Shown: positions 43,926-53,105 of the stretch, piece by piece
Layout: each line of letters opens with the position of its first letter
Position numbering within the stretch: the stretch's first letter is position 1
Source of the DNA: Desulfobacterales bacterium
GTDB taxonomy: Bacteria > Desulfobacterota > Desulfobacteria > Desulfobacterales > JAAELO01
NCBI GenBank assembly: GCA_024226555.1
Contig: JAAELO010000848.1
Location: 1 to 64,000, forward strand
Length of the DNA stretch: 64,000 bases
Direction: 5' to 3'
Translations under genes and position numbers: made by a program
Notes under the pieces: model-generated
Databases searched by the model: none
What the model was told of the DNA's origin: nothing
Seen by the model: only the letters and a program-made list of their open reading frames with translations

Positions 43926-45088
43926 GATATTTGATCTAATATTGTGAGGACACTAAGAGCAAGAATTGGTAAACCCTTTTTGAGGGATTCAGGTTCAATG
44001 TATTCATTTAGTGTATGGGCTCCTCCGCCACTGTATATTCCAAATGTTACAGAAGGTATACTTTGACTTAAAGGTATATTTGAATCTGTGCTTGAGGGCG
44101 TTGGTTTCATTTGAACATCATACAGTTCTGCGGATTTCAAAACAGATTGAACCACAAAATTATTTACATCTATTTTTCCAGAAGGCCTGTCTCCAACAAC
44201 CTCAATACTGCATTCAGTTCCATGCTCTTCCATAGCATTTTCAATAAGCTCCCTAATCTCCTGCTCTTTTTCAATAAGAATCTCTGAATCCACTGATCTT
44301 ATATCTATGAGCATATTTGCTGTTTCTGCTATGGTATTTACAGAAGTTCCACCAGATATTGTACCAACATTGAAAGAGGTTTTAGGAATTTTAGGAACAT
44401 CAATTTGAGAGATTTTGCTAATAGCTGATCCAATTGCATGAATTGCACTACTATTTCCAAAATCAACCCAGGAATGACCTCCTTCACCCTTTACAGTAAC
44501 AGAAAGTCTGCGACTTCCAATACCTTCATTGGAAAGCATAGTCATAGTTCCATCAATTGAAATCATCCCTTCTATTTTATCACTGTTTTCAAGATAATAT
44601 TTAATACCTTTCAGATCCCCAAGACCTTCTTCACAGGAGTTTGCTATGAAAATAATATTATATGGGGGAATATATTCGGCGGTTTTAAATGCATTAATAA
44701 GAGCAAGCATCCCTGCCACAGATGTTGAGTTGTCACCAATTCCTGGACAAAATATTTTACCTTCAACCTCTCTTACCTTAAGTTTAGTCTCGTTCGAAAA
44801 GACTGTATCGATATGAGCACAGATTATGAAATTTTCATCACCTTTTCCCTGCAAAGTTCCAATTACATTTTTTAGCCGATCTATTTTAACATCATCAAGT
44901 TTCAGATCATTAAATTTTCCCTTTATATAATCAGCCTTTTTATCCTCATAAAATGTAGGGGATGGGATTGTACTAATAGTTTTAATCTCTTCAATTATTG
45001 GTTCAATATTCTTTTGTATATCTTCGTAAACCTTGTTAAAAAGTACAGATTTTACTGTACCATTTATTAACATATCTAATTCATTCAT
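43901..45088 (-). CDS. M20-family metallopeptidase (peptidase T-like)
   Basis: A 395-aa zinc aminopeptidase or deacetylase: metal-site motifs ICAHIDTVF, PGIGDNSTSVAGMLALI, ANSCEEGLGDLKG and a C-terminal GGAHTLNEYIEPE, with the usual dimerisation domain between (~180-290). Cytoplasmic, no signal. It probably cleaves small peptides. The last seven residues, GTSKEFP, are encoded by a miniature element end (GGAACCTCTAAGGAATTTCC read on this strand), so the native C-terminus has been replaced. It is 16 bases downstream of the sensor gene and likely co-transcribed. Confidence 0.92.
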   Translation of the reverse strand: MNELDMLINGTVKSVLFNKVYEDIQKNIEPIIEEIKTISTIPSPTFYEDKKADYIKGKFNDLKLDDVKIDRLKNVIGTLQGKGDENFIICAHIDTVFSNETKLKVREVEGKIFCPGIGDNSTSVAGMLALINAFKTAEYIPPYNIIFIANSCEEGLGDLKGIKYYLENSDKIEGMISIDGTMTMLSNEGIGSRRLSVTVKGEGGHSWVDFGNSSAIHAIGSAISKISQIDVPKIPKTSFNVGTISGGTSVNTIAETANMLIDIRSVDSEILIEKEQEIRELIENAMEEHGTECSIEVVGDRPSGKIDVNNFVVQSVLKSAELYDVQMKPTPSSTDSNIPLSQSIPSVTFGIYSGGGAHTLNEYIEPESLKKGLPILALSVLTILDQISGTSKEFP

Positions 45089-45104
45089 TCTATCTATCTA
45101 ACCC

Positions 45105-46304
45105 CTACTCTTCATCTTCATCATTCTTTTCATTATCACTGTCTTTAATAATGTCTTCATAAAATTCAGGATATAGTTTTTCCGTGCATTCAGGACAGAT
45201 ACTATGACTAAATTCGGCTTCAGAGTTAATCGAAAGATATGATTCTATCTGATTCCAATAACCTTTATCATCCCGGATTTTTTTACATGCAGCACATATT
45301 GGAAGCAATCCGCTCAACTGATTAACTCTATCGAGTGCTCCCTGAAGTTCTTTGGTTCGGTCATTAACAAGACCTTCAAGATTTGTTTTATGTTCAACAA
45401 GTTCCTTCTCAACTAGCTCTTTCTTATTTATTGTATGATTTAAAATTTTTCGGTTTTTTAAAAGTTCAAATATTAAAATAGTTCCTAAAAACATAGTCGT
45501 TAACAACAGAAATACTCCAACAAATAGTATCTGTAATGACCTCTCAACATTTCCTCTAATTGATAAACCAAGTTTTTTAAGATATGTCTCTATCTTTCCT
45601 CTGCTTGAAAGCATATCTTCCATAGCAGTTTTTTTAATACCAACTCCGGCAATGGGAACTGAGTTGTGAATTTTTATAAATTCTAATTTGTATTTGTTCA
45701 AATCATTTAAAATTTGTTTCTTTAGGTCTTTTTGCAAATTGCTTTTATTAAGATCATTAACAAAATGTTCCAAACATTTATGGAACATCTTTATCAATTG
45801 GATTTTCTCAGTAATAAAGTAATCTTTTTCAATTATTACACATTTCAATAAGATGGTATGCAGAGTTTTTTGATCTGTTCTAATCAGGGTTTTTTCGACT
45901 TTTTCAAAAGATTTTTTTAGTTCATCATTATTACTTAAACCTAGAGTTATTAAATCATTGGAAAGTAAAATAAAGTTATTTCTATACTCATGTATAATTT
46001 CGGATAAAACATTTATTTTTCTATCTGGAAGCGTATTATTTATAAGGATATTATCCACTTCACGAATTAACTCTTTTGAAGTTTTCTGAAATTCATCTAT
46101 AAATTTAATTTTTTTTTGGGCAAGAAAAGACTCTTCCTGTTTTCTGCACTCTGTAAGAAGGTTGTTAATCTTTATCGATGCATATATTCTGTTAGCTGTA
46201 TTTTTTAATTTATATATAGCTATAGTCAGAAAAATACCAGAGACAACGGCACCTATGACGACAATCAGAATTTTTTTATTAATTAACTTTAAAGTATTGT
46301 CCAT
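45105..46304 (-). CDS. Membrane sensor-like protein with C-terminal zinc-ribbon module
   Basis: A 399-aa protein: TM1 (~13-31), a long helical extracytoplasmic domain (~40-255), TM2 (~260-285), a coiled coil (~300-335) and a C-terminal module LSGLLPICAACKKIRDDKGYW ... SHSICPECTEKLYPEF with paired CxxC motifs (zinc-ribbon-like). That module often ends histidine kinases and GGDEF proteins in deltaproteobacteria, but here there is no kinase or other output domain. Ends in an acidic tail. The region just before its ATG is a solitary miniature-element end (46310-46331), so its 5' leader is element-derived. Likely operon with the M20 peptidase. Confidence 0.8.
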   Translation of the reverse strand: MDNTLKLINKKILIVVIGAVVSGIFLTIAIYKLKNTANRIYASIKINNLLTECRKQEESFLAQKKIKFIDEFQKTSKELIREVDNILINNTLPDRKINVLSEIIHEYRNNFILLSNDLITLGLSNNDELKKSFEKVEKTLIRTDQKTLHTILLKCVIIEKDYFITEKIQLIKMFHKCLEHFVNDLNKSNLQKDLKKQILNDLNKYKLEFIKIHNSVPIAGVGIKKTAMEDMLSSRGKIETYLKKLGLSIRGNVERSLQILFVGVFLLLTTMFLGTILIFELLKNRKILNHTINKKELVEKELVEHKTNLEGLVNDRTKELQGALDRVNQLSGLLPICAACKKIRDDKGYWNQIESYLSINSEAEFSHSICPECTEKLYPEFYEDIIKDSDNEKNDEDEE

Positions 46305-46309
46305 ACAAA

Positions 46310-46331
46310 TTTCTAATTATTAGAGATTCCC
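46310..46331 (+). mobile_element. Solitary B end in front of the sensor gene
   Basis: TTTCTAATTATTAGAGATTCCC matches the B terminus; nothing element-like precedes it because the sensor gene starts there. It forms the leader of that gene on the minus strand. Confidence 0.75.
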
Positions 46332-46574
46332 ATTAGTTATTTGTTTAAACCCTTAGATTTCTATTAGTTTTTTTATGTCTTAAACTATCGTAGAGTTTAT
46401 AATAGATATTATCAACATAATAAACTCTAAAATGTCTTTGCTAATTATAATTTTAACGATTTATACCCATACAAAAAATATCAGGTTTTTATTTTTATGT
46501 TTTTTATGTATATTTAATGCAATGTTTTTAACATTTAAATATCACAGTAATTTTCACATGTTAGGTAGAAATAT

Positions 46575-47732
46575 ATGAAAATAAGATTTTGCTTGTCAGT
46601 TTTATCAATAATACTGTTATTGAATGCTTGTTCATCCAAAGATGTAAAACCTGAAAAAACAATTGTGAAAAAAGATATTCGTAAGGATATCGTAATTAAA
46701 AAAAAAATAGTAAAATCAGTTCCGGCAAAAAAGAAAAAGACTACTGTTTGGATTAGTGGAGTAGGAGACCTTATGCTTGGGACTAACTATCCTAAAGAAC
46801 CAAACTATCTTCCCCCTGATGATGGGAAAAACCTCCTGAAGGAAGCAACTGGTTTATTTAAAGGGTCAGATATTATTTTTGGAAATCTGGAAGGGCCTTT
46901 ATTAAATGGAGGAAAAGGATTTAAAAATTGTAAAAAATGTTTTTCATTCAAAGTTCCTGAGCATTATGTGAACCACCTTGTTAAGGCTGGTTTTAATCTG
47001 TTGAGCTTAGCAAATAACCATGCTGGTGATTTCGGCCCATTGGGCAGGGAAAGAACTTCCCAAATCCTTTTAAAAAACAGGATAGAGTTTGCTGGAACAG
47101 AAAAACAGCCATATACAACATTTACAAGAAAAGGGATTAAATATGGATTTTGCGCTTTTGCTCCAAACTTCGGAACTCCTGATCTGCGAAATATTGAAAA
47201 TGCGATTTCAACTGTAAAAAAATTATCAAAAGTATCTGATATAGTGATTGTCTCTTTCCATGGAGGTGCTGAGGGTGATAAAAACAGAAATGTTACAAGA
47301 AAACCTGAGTTTTTTTATGGAGAAAACAGAGGAAATGTTTATGAATTTGCCCATAAAGTTATTGATGCAGGTGCAGATGTAGTATTCGGACATGGGCCCC
47401 ATATAGTAAGAGCAATTGAGTTATACAAGGGAAGGTTTATAGCTTATAGTCTGGGAAACTTCTGCACATACGCTCGTTTTAATCTACTTGATTATAATGG
47501 AGTTGCGCCAATTATAAAACTTAATACTTACAAAAACGGACAATTTATTGAGGGCAAAATTATTCCAATGCTCCAGGCATTTAAGAAGGGGCCTGCGCTT
47601 GATAAAACGAAACGGGCTATTAAAGAAATAATCGAATTAACAACGAAGGATTTTCCTGAAACTAATATAATTATTGATAAACTAGGAAATATTAAAGTTA
47701 AGGGAACATCTAATAACTCGAATTTTGATTGA
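46575..47732 (+). CDS. CapA-family (poly-gamma-glutamate synthesis-like) lipoprotein
   Basis: A 385-aa protein with lipoprotein signal (lipobox LNAC, Cys19), a Lys/Val-rich linker, then the CapA metallophosphoesterase-like fold: GVGDLMLGTNYP, DIIFGNLEGPLL, LSLANNHAGDFGPLG, VIVSFHGGAE, ADVVFGHGPHIVRAIELYKGRFIAYSLGNF. Family members act in capsule or wall polymer handling. The final residues GTSNNSNFD and the stop codon are encoded by an inserted miniature element (47702 on). Without it the frame would continue into KSKPVTIFKTKKAE and further to a TAA at about 47966, so the insertion seems to have replaced roughly 20 C-terminal residues. Confidence 0.9.
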   Translation: MKIRFCLSVLSIILLLNACSSKDVKPEKTIVKKDIRKDIVIKKKIVKSVPAKKKKTTVWISGVGDLMLGTNYPKEPNYLPPDDGKNLLKEATGLFKGSDIIFGNLEGPLLNGGKGFKNCKKCFSFKVPEHYVNHLVKAGFNLLSLANNHAGDFGPLGRERTSQILLKNRIEFAGTEKQPYTTFTRKGIKYGFCAFAPNFGTPDLRNIENAISTVKKLSKVSDIVIVSFHGGAEGDKNRNVTRKPEFFYGENRGNVYEFAHKVIDAGADVVFGHGPHIVRAIELYKGRFIAYSLGNFCTYARFNLLDYNGVAPIIKLNTYKNGQFIEGKIIPMLQAFKKGPALDKTKRAIKEIIELTTKDFPETNIIIDKLGNIKVKGTSNNSNFD

Positions 47733-47894
47733 AATTCAGCGTTTATAAAAGCTTTTAGTTTTATAAAATCTCTGCATTAGAAAAAATAACGAGCTGATTC
47801 GTTTATAAAAAAGCTTTAATTTTATAAACATACAACAGTTTTTTTTTCGTAATAACGCCGTAGATCGGTTAAAAGGCGGTTATTAGAGATTCCC
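47702..47894 (-). mobile_element. Longest miniature element, 193 bp, with two internal modules
   Basis: Begins GGGAACATCTAATAACTCG and ends GGTTATTAGAGATTCCC; TTAA on both sides (47698-47701, 47895-47898). It has two module copies: GTTTATAAAAGCTTTTAG...TTTATAAAATCTC (~47741-47773) and CGTTTATAAAAAAGC...TTTTATAAACAT (~47799-47830). It encodes the last codons and stop of the CapA-like gene. Confidence 0.94.
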
Positions 47895-47920
47895 TTAAAT
47901 CAAAACCAGTTACTATTTTT

Positions 47921-47957
47921 AAAACAAAAAAAGCGGAACTTAATACTCCGCTTTTAA
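47921..47957 (-). terminator. Rho-independent terminator of the M23 peptidase gene
   Basis: AAAAGCGGA (47929-47937) pairs with TCCGCTTTT (47947-47955). Read on the minus strand, the hairpin is followed by TTTTTTTGTTTT, a classic intrinsic terminator 24 bases after the M23 peptidase stop codon. Confidence 0.85.
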
Positions 47958-47980
47958 ATGATTAAATCAGTTCTTAATTT

Positions 47981-48907
47981 TTAATAGTTCAAAATATATT
48001 GAACAGGATTCACAGGTAAACCATTTAGGCGAACCTCATAATGCACATGAGGACCTGTACTTCTTCCGGAATTTCCCATTTTACCAATTAACTGACCTCT
48101 TTTAACAGAGTTCCCGGGTTTAATAATAATTTTTGAAAGATGACCATATCTTGTTACAATTCCATGCCCATGGTCAATTGTAATTAATTTACCTAGAAAT
48201 CCTTTACGTCCTGCCTGGGATATTATTCCATTTGCAGTTGCTATGATAGGGGTACCTTTTCTGTTAGCAATATCAAGTCCTTTATGAAAAGTTCTTTTAC
48301 CTGTAAATGGTGAAACTCTGTAACCAAACTTAGAAGAAACCCAACCAACAGTAGGTCTTATTGCAGGTGTTGAAGCGAGAAGGTTTTTTTGATCTTCAAG
48401 ATATTTTAACAGGTTACTGAAACCCTCTTCCTGTCTTATTGTTGCCTGATTAATATCTTCAATCTGACTATGCATCTCACGAAGAAGGCTGTTATGCTTT
48501 TTTGTAAGCGGTACATTTGTATTGAGATCATCAGGAATCTCACCACCTACTCCAAAAAGACCAGATTTACCAGGTTCATCCATATTTGCAATGATTTTAA
48601 TCTTCTTTTCGAAATTATTAATCTCAAGAAGTGTAAGTTTTAGAGAGTTTATCTCTGTTGCAAAACTTTGAATTTGCTTTCTCTGACGTGCAATTTCAAT
48701 TAATTGATCAGAATTTTGCGTATCTAAGGATTTCATTCTTAAAGATGTTCTTTTAAGTTGATAATAATCAGATCCGAGAAAAATGACAAAGGAAATTACA
48801 ATTAAAAAAAGCACAGTTGCAAGGCGAGTAACAGGGGCTGTAAAGGATACCTGTTTCATCGTCCCACCGTTTCTGTTAACCAAATGGAAGATAAATTTAT
48901 TTTTCAT
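47981..48907 (-). CDS. M23-family metallopeptidase (LytM/peptidoglycan endopeptidase type)
   Basis: A 308-aa inner-membrane-anchored protein: TM ~28-48, coiled coil (~50-95), linker, then the M23 domain with KRTFHKGLDIANRKGTPI (first metal His and Asp), GHGIVTRYGHLSKI and TGPHVHYEVRLNG (His-x-His). All zinc ligands appear present, so it is probably an active endopeptidase in wall remodelling rather than an EnvC-like activator. A good intrinsic terminator follows. Monocistronic. Confidence 0.93.
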   Translation of the reverse strand: MKNKFIFHLVNRNGGTMKQVSFTAPVTRLATVLFLIVISFVIFLGSDYYQLKRTSLRMKSLDTQNSDQLIEIARQRKQIQSFATEINSLKLTLLEINNFEKKIKIIANMDEPGKSGLFGVGGEIPDDLNTNVPLTKKHNSLLREMHSQIEDINQATIRQEEGFSNLLKYLEDQKNLLASTPAIRPTVGWVSSKFGYRVSPFTGKRTFHKGLDIANRKGTPIIATANGIISQAGRKGFLGKLITIDHGHGIVTRYGHLSKIIIKPGNSVKRGQLIGKMGNSGRSTGPHVHYEVRLNGLPVNPVQYILNY

Positions 48908-49042
48908 ATTAAAACTCTATCTGTTTGAATTTAATGCACAATTCTAAATTTACATGAAAAAATATGTAAAATCAATAAACTTTTGAATTATCACTCTAAA
49001 AAGAAAAGTAAACAGGTGTCAAGAAGATATGAAAAAATATAG

Positions 49043-49199
49043 AGGAAATCTCTAATTACCATCTTTTAATCGAACTACTTCGTTATTACGAAAAAAAAAT
49101 GTTGTATGTTTATAAAATTAAAGCTTTTTTATAAACGAATCAGCTCGTTATTTTCAGAAATGCCTTGTATCTCATCAAAATATTAATTATTCGAGGAGC
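49043..49199 (+). mobile_element. Degenerate miniature element, about 157 bp
   Basis: GAGGAAATCTCTAATTACC at the left and ATTAATTATTCGAGGAGCGG at the right are eroded termini; the core (CGAACTACTTCG, AGCTCGTTATTTTC, TGCCTTGTATCTCATC) and one module (GTTTATAAAATTAAAGC) are clear. No target duplication. It occupies most of the 336-base gap between the M23 gene and the symporter; the rest holds nothing I can identify. Confidence 0.75.
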
Positions 49200-49243
49200 G
49201 GTCTTGAAAAATTTTGTTTTTCTATGACCACTCCTGAAATTGA

Positions 49244-50854
49244 CTATTTTTTAATTGCGTTAAAGCACATCTCTACATGTTTTTCCTCAAGAGCTGTTCC
49301 AAATCTGTTAAAAATAATAGTTGCAACTATTGATATTGGAAGAGCTACTACAAGTGGATCTACAACAACCCACATACTGCCTAATGCAAGAGAATCCACA
49401 CCAAATATTGCTTTACATAGCATTAATGGCTTTGATTCTTTAAGGTGTATAAAGAAAATATAAAAGATACTTACTGTAAAACCTGAAAGAATACTCGCAT
49501 AAGCTCCAGCTTTCGTCATTTTGCGGAAAAAAAGAGCTCCAAAGTACATTGGTAGAAATGTTGCAGCACAAATACCAAAGAAGATAGCAGTTCCCCTTGC
49601 GATTATAGCGGTACCACCTTCAAAAAAGTATGGTAAGCCCCAGGCTAGAAAGTAACTTATTAATATAGCAAAAACAATTCCAACTTTGGTTATAATAACT
49701 GAGTTTCCGTTATTTCCTAACCATTTTTGATAAACATCACGACCTATTGATGTACCCATTGCGTGGAACTGGGAACTTAATGTGGACATTGCAGCACTTA
49801 AAAGTGTTACCATAAATATTGCAGTAAACCATTCCGGCATTGCAGATTTAATATATAGTGGTATTATGTCAGCGATTTTTTTACCTGCTGCAAAAAAAGC
49901 TATCTTTCCAAATTCGGGATGGGTTTTGAAATATACATTTGTAAGAGGTCCAACAATAAAAGCAACTCCCACAATAATCAAAATAAAAACACCGCCGATT
50001 AAAACACCTCTGTTGAGTTCTCTGTTGCTCTTAACAGTCATAAAACGGACTATTAGTTGAGGTTGAGCAAGAACCCCGATTCCAACACCTAAAATTATTG
50101 TGGTTACAACAATGTGCCAGAATTTAGAAAAGAATGCTGGAAAAGAAGTCCATCCTGTATGACCAGCTTTACCAAAATATTTTATGGCAACAACAGCCAT
50201 ATCTGTTAGTTTTTCATGGGCAACTGTTACACCACCTAATTTATAATATGTTATTATAAGCAAGACTGTCATACCGACAAACATTAAACTGCCCTGAAAA
50301 GCATCAGTGTACATAACACCTTTTAAACCACCCATAATTACATATATTGTTATAATAATTGTGAGAAAGAAAAGTGCAATATTATAATCAACAGCCAGTA
50401 CCTGAGCAATAAAAGCACTTCCACCCATGAGAACAACACTGGCATATAATGGCATTGTTACAAAAATAATGAGACCTGATATTCCCTGTATTCTTTTAGA
50501 TTGAAAGCGTAAACCTAAAAACTCGGGAAATGTATGGGCATTCATATTTAAACCCATAATTCGTGTTCTTCTTCCAAAGACAACAAAAGCAAGAAAAACA
50601 CCAATAAATATTGTCAGGAATGTTAACCAGAGAAGACTCATTCCAAATAAAGCTGCAGCACCTCCAAAACCAATAATTGCAGATGTACTTACAAAGGTTG
50701 CTCCATATGACATCGCCATAACAAAAGGATGTATTTCACGACCTGCAAGAAGATAATCAGACGTATTTTTAGTTGTTTTGTATGCTTTTATTGTTAGAAA
50801 ACCAACAATAGAAAGATAGATCAAAACAACAGTCGTCAACATGGCAATACTCAT
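49244..50854 (-). CDS. Sodium:solute symporter (SSS family)
   Basis: A 536-aa transporter with about 13 membrane helices. The family signature is visible in FQGSLMFVGMTVLLIITYYKLGG and GVGIGVLAQPQLIVRFMTVKSNRE, plus MVTLLSAAMSTLSSQFHAMGTSIGRDVYQKW, the conserved sodium-site region. Substrate cannot be told from sequence; the closest typical substrates are proline, pantothenate or monocarboxylates. It follows the small accessory protein gene by 11 bases, the usual pairing for one SSS subgroup. Confidence 0.93.
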   Translation of the reverse strand: MSIAMLTTVVLIYLSIVGFLTIKAYKTTKNTSDYLLAGREIHPFVMAMSYGATFVSTSAIIGFGGAAALFGMSLLWLTFLTIFIGVFLAFVVFGRRTRIMGLNMNAHTFPEFLGLRFQSKRIQGISGLIIFVTMPLYASVVLMGGSAFIAQVLAVDYNIALFFLTIIITIYVIMGGLKGVMYTDAFQGSLMFVGMTVLLIITYYKLGGVTVAHEKLTDMAVVAIKYFGKAGHTGWTSFPAFFSKFWHIVVTTIILGVGIGVLAQPQLIVRFMTVKSNRELNRGVLIGGVFILIIVGVAFIVGPLTNVYFKTHPEFGKIAFFAAGKKIADIIPLYIKSAMPEWFTAIFMVTLLSAAMSTLSSQFHAMGTSIGRDVYQKWLGNNGNSVIITKVGIVFAILISYFLAWGLPYFFEGGTAIIARGTAIFFGICAATFLPMYFGALFFRKMTKAGAYASILSGFTVSIFYIFFIHLKESKPLMLCKAIFGVDSLALGSMWVVVDPLVVALPISIVATIIFNRFGTALEEKHVEMCFNAIKK

Positions 50855-50865
50855 TTTTCCCCCAA

Positions 50866-51048
50866 TTATTCCTTAAATAGTTTTTTCATTTCTTTCTCTT
50901 CATCTTTCCATACTTCTTCGAGCTTAAGCTCCTCTTCCTTAATATAGCCTTTATTCCAGTTCATGATACCGTAAACAACACATAAAAGTGTGCTTAAAAT
51001 ACAGAGGATAAAGCCCAGAGGGACAGCTACACCTGACAAACCTAACAT
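50866..51048 (-). CDS. Symporter small accessory protein
   Basis: A 60-aa protein with one or two N-terminal membrane helices (VAVPLGFILCILSTLLCVVYGIMNW) and a charged, Glu/Lys-rich cytoplasmic tail (EELKLEEVWKDEEKEMKKLF). Proteins of this size and pattern are encoded next to SSS-family symporters in many anaerobes and are named symporter small accessory proteins. AAGGAGATC precedes its ATG. First gene of a two-gene operon. Confidence 0.85.
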   Translation of the reverse strand: MLGLSGVAVPLGFILCILSTLLCVVYGIMNWNKGYIKEEELKLEEVWKDEEKEMKKLFKE

Positions 51049-51351
51049 AATGATCTCCTTTTAAGTTCCTGAAATAAATACATTAATTACAAACAATGAT
51101 ATTTGACCTCTTTAACAGAGTCAGGATTTAAAATGTCTTAAAATTTAATTATTTTGGGTATTCCAAATTTAATAAATAAATTTAATAGGATAGTAACTGA
51201 TAATTTGTCAAGACAAATGCGGTGTTTGATAATTATTTATGTTTTGCGAAATGATCTTAATGCCTATGAAAAGAAACTTTATCTCTAAATCAGAATTATT
51301 CCAAAAAAGATTATTGACAGAATCGTAAACAAAACCCTCAGATTAGATTTA
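51049..51351. other. Intergenic region upstream of the symporter operon
   Basis: About 300 AT-rich bases between the symporter operon and the next element. It should hold the symporter promoter; I see no gene, hairpin or element in it. Confidence 0.5.
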
Positions 51352-51514
51352 GGGAACCTCTAATAACTGATTTTTTGGCGAAATACTGCGTTGTTTCAAA
51401 AAAAGAACTGTAATAAAATCGTCTCGTTATTTTTTGTTATGCAGAGATTTTATAAGACTAAAAGCTTTTATAAATGCTGTATTTCATCCAAATTTCTAAT
51501 TATTAGAGGTTCAC
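51352..51514 (+). mobile_element. Miniature element with internal module, 163 bp
   Basis: Begins GGGAACCTCTAATAACTG, ends ATTATTAGAGGTTCAC (last CCC changed to CAC). TTTA (51348-51351) and TTCA (51515-51518) are a near-match duplication. Contains GAGATTTTATAAGACTAAAAGC, the internal module. Its right end supplies the TGA stop of the GTPase gene. Confidence 0.9.
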
Positions 51515-52917
51515 TTCATTTGTAAGAACTTCTCATCAGGGTGAATACTGGTAACTTCACTAATACCTTCGCGGAATTCTTTAGTCTCGTTCATATCAAC
51601 GTATTCTATTGAACTAAAATCTTTTTTAACTTTTTTAAGGGAAAACTTACCTTTGGTTTTTTTTAAGTATGTTTCTGCAATACCCTTAATTGAATTCCAA
51701 CTATCCTCTCTGGTCTGATTATTTAATATAGTTAAACTATCCAATTCTGAGAGAATTGTATCATGGTATTTTGAAGAGAACATTTTAGCAACAATTGTCC
51801 AAAGGAACATTAGGAAGGAAAATGAGGAAAATGCTACAAGCGCTGAAATTTCAGAGTCGTATCCACCAAAGAAACAGTAACATCCTGCAAATCCGGAAAT
51901 AAACAATGATAAAACTGAACCCCTTATAAAAGTTTTGAAGTTGTGTCTCTTCATCTTTTTTTTGTAATTTATTAAGGTCTCCAGAAGATGTGAAATTCTT
52001 GTACTATGTAACTCAAGAAAAGATACAAGATTATCAAGGTGAGAATGGGGTGTCTTTAAAACGGTTTCTTTTAACTTTTCATGTCTGTTATCCAGATGTT
52101 TAAGAAAACCTTCATCATTTAAAGTTTTATTTTTAACAGCACTCTTTGAATATGAAAGGTGTATCACAGGAATATCTTTTCGACCGGTTATTTGGGATAA
52201 ATTCCAGCAAAGTGTTCCAAAAACCTGAAGAAGATCTGTGAGAGAAGAACACTCATCAATACGATTTAGAACATAATGGACTCTTTCTTCAAATGTCCTT
52301 TCAGGCAAAGTTTCTCTCAAACTAATATGTGCTTCTCTAACTGTTCCGGCTTTATGTGGGTCAAACAGAACAAGTATAAGGTCGGCAAGTTGAGCGATAT
52401 CTCCTATAACCTCCTGATAATTATAACCTCTGTCCCGTTCCGATATACTATCAAGCATCCCTGGTGTATCTACTATAGCGATATTATTTAAAAAATCAGA
52501 ATTCACTTTTTTTAATCTGAAATGTGAAGCAAACTTCTGTCCATGTTTTTTTAAGGATTCAAATGGATATTCAGGATCATTTAAAAGTACTTTGCCATCC
52601 CTTTCCTCTGTTACCCTGGTTTCTTCATCAGAAGAAGTATGGCTGTCTCCGGTTATTATTGTAAAGGAATCATCAGTTGGAGCTTGTCCGGTCATTTGAA
52701 CTTCACATCCAAGAAACTCATTGATTAAAGTTGATTTTCCTGATGAATAGTTTCCTATCAAAAGAACAATTGGCTTCCATTTTATTCCCGATTCCAAAGG
52801 CACCTCACTATAACCATAGTTTAGCGCAACCGGGGATAAGTATTCTTCTACAACTTCTATTATATCGTTTCTTAAAGAGTTAATGTAATTATCTTTATAC
52901 ATATTATCCTTAAACAT
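51511..52917 (-). CDS. Dynamin-like membrane GTPase
   Basis: A 468-aa protein: G1 GNYSSGKSTLINEFLG, G2/switch region QAPTDDSFTIIT, G3 IVDTPGML, G4 NRIDEC, a helical middle domain, then two membrane helices (~330-350 and 355-380; GSVLSLFISGFAGCYCFF) and a charged C-terminal helix. This is the EHD/dynamin-type layout used for membrane remodelling. I start it at ATG 52917 (AAGG seven bases upstream), shortening the longest frame by 23 residues. The TGA stop comes from the inserted miniature element; comparison across the insertion suggests only a few residues were lost. Divergent from the 78-aa membrane protein gene. Confidence 0.88.
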   Translation of the reverse strand: MFKDNMYKDNYINSLRNDIIEVVEEYLSPVALNYGYSEVPLESGIKWKPIVLLIGNYSSGKSTLINEFLGCEVQMTGQAPTDDSFTIITGDSHTSSDEETRVTEERDGKVLLNDPEYPFESLKKHGQKFASHFRLKKVNSDFLNNIAIVDTPGMLDSISERDRGYNYQEVIGDIAQLADLILVLFDPHKAGTVREAHISLRETLPERTFEERVHYVLNRIDECSSLTDLLQVFGTLCWNLSQITGRKDIPVIHLSYSKSAVKNKTLNDEGFLKHLDNRHEKLKETVLKTPHSHLDNLVSFLELHSTRISHLLETLINYKKKMKRHNFKTFIRGSVLSLFISGFAGCYCFFGGYDSEISALVAFSSFSFLMFLWTIVAKMFSSKYHDTILSELDSLTILNNQTREDSWNSIKGIAETYLKKTKGKFSLKKVKKDFSSIEYVDMNETKEFREGISEVTSIHPDEKFLQMK

Positions 52918-53105
52918 CAGGTTACCTTTAGTTTTTTGTCTTTTCAAAGTGCTGTTAAAATTAGTATTTTTTTGGTAATGTCTCAAGCATAATTTTAATG
53001 ATTCTTAACTTTAGCAGAAAACTGATTTTATTTTTAATGCATGAATAACAACAAACTTAAGTATTAACAACAGTGTAGGGGTTGTTATTTTAGAAGGACA
53101 TAAAA

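Noticed and set aside
46305-46574. Riboswitch or RNA gene in the gap before the CapA-like gene
   Set aside because: Only AT-rich sequence and one element end are seen; no conserved riboswitch core or tRNA-like fold could be recognised by eye here or elsewhere in the window.
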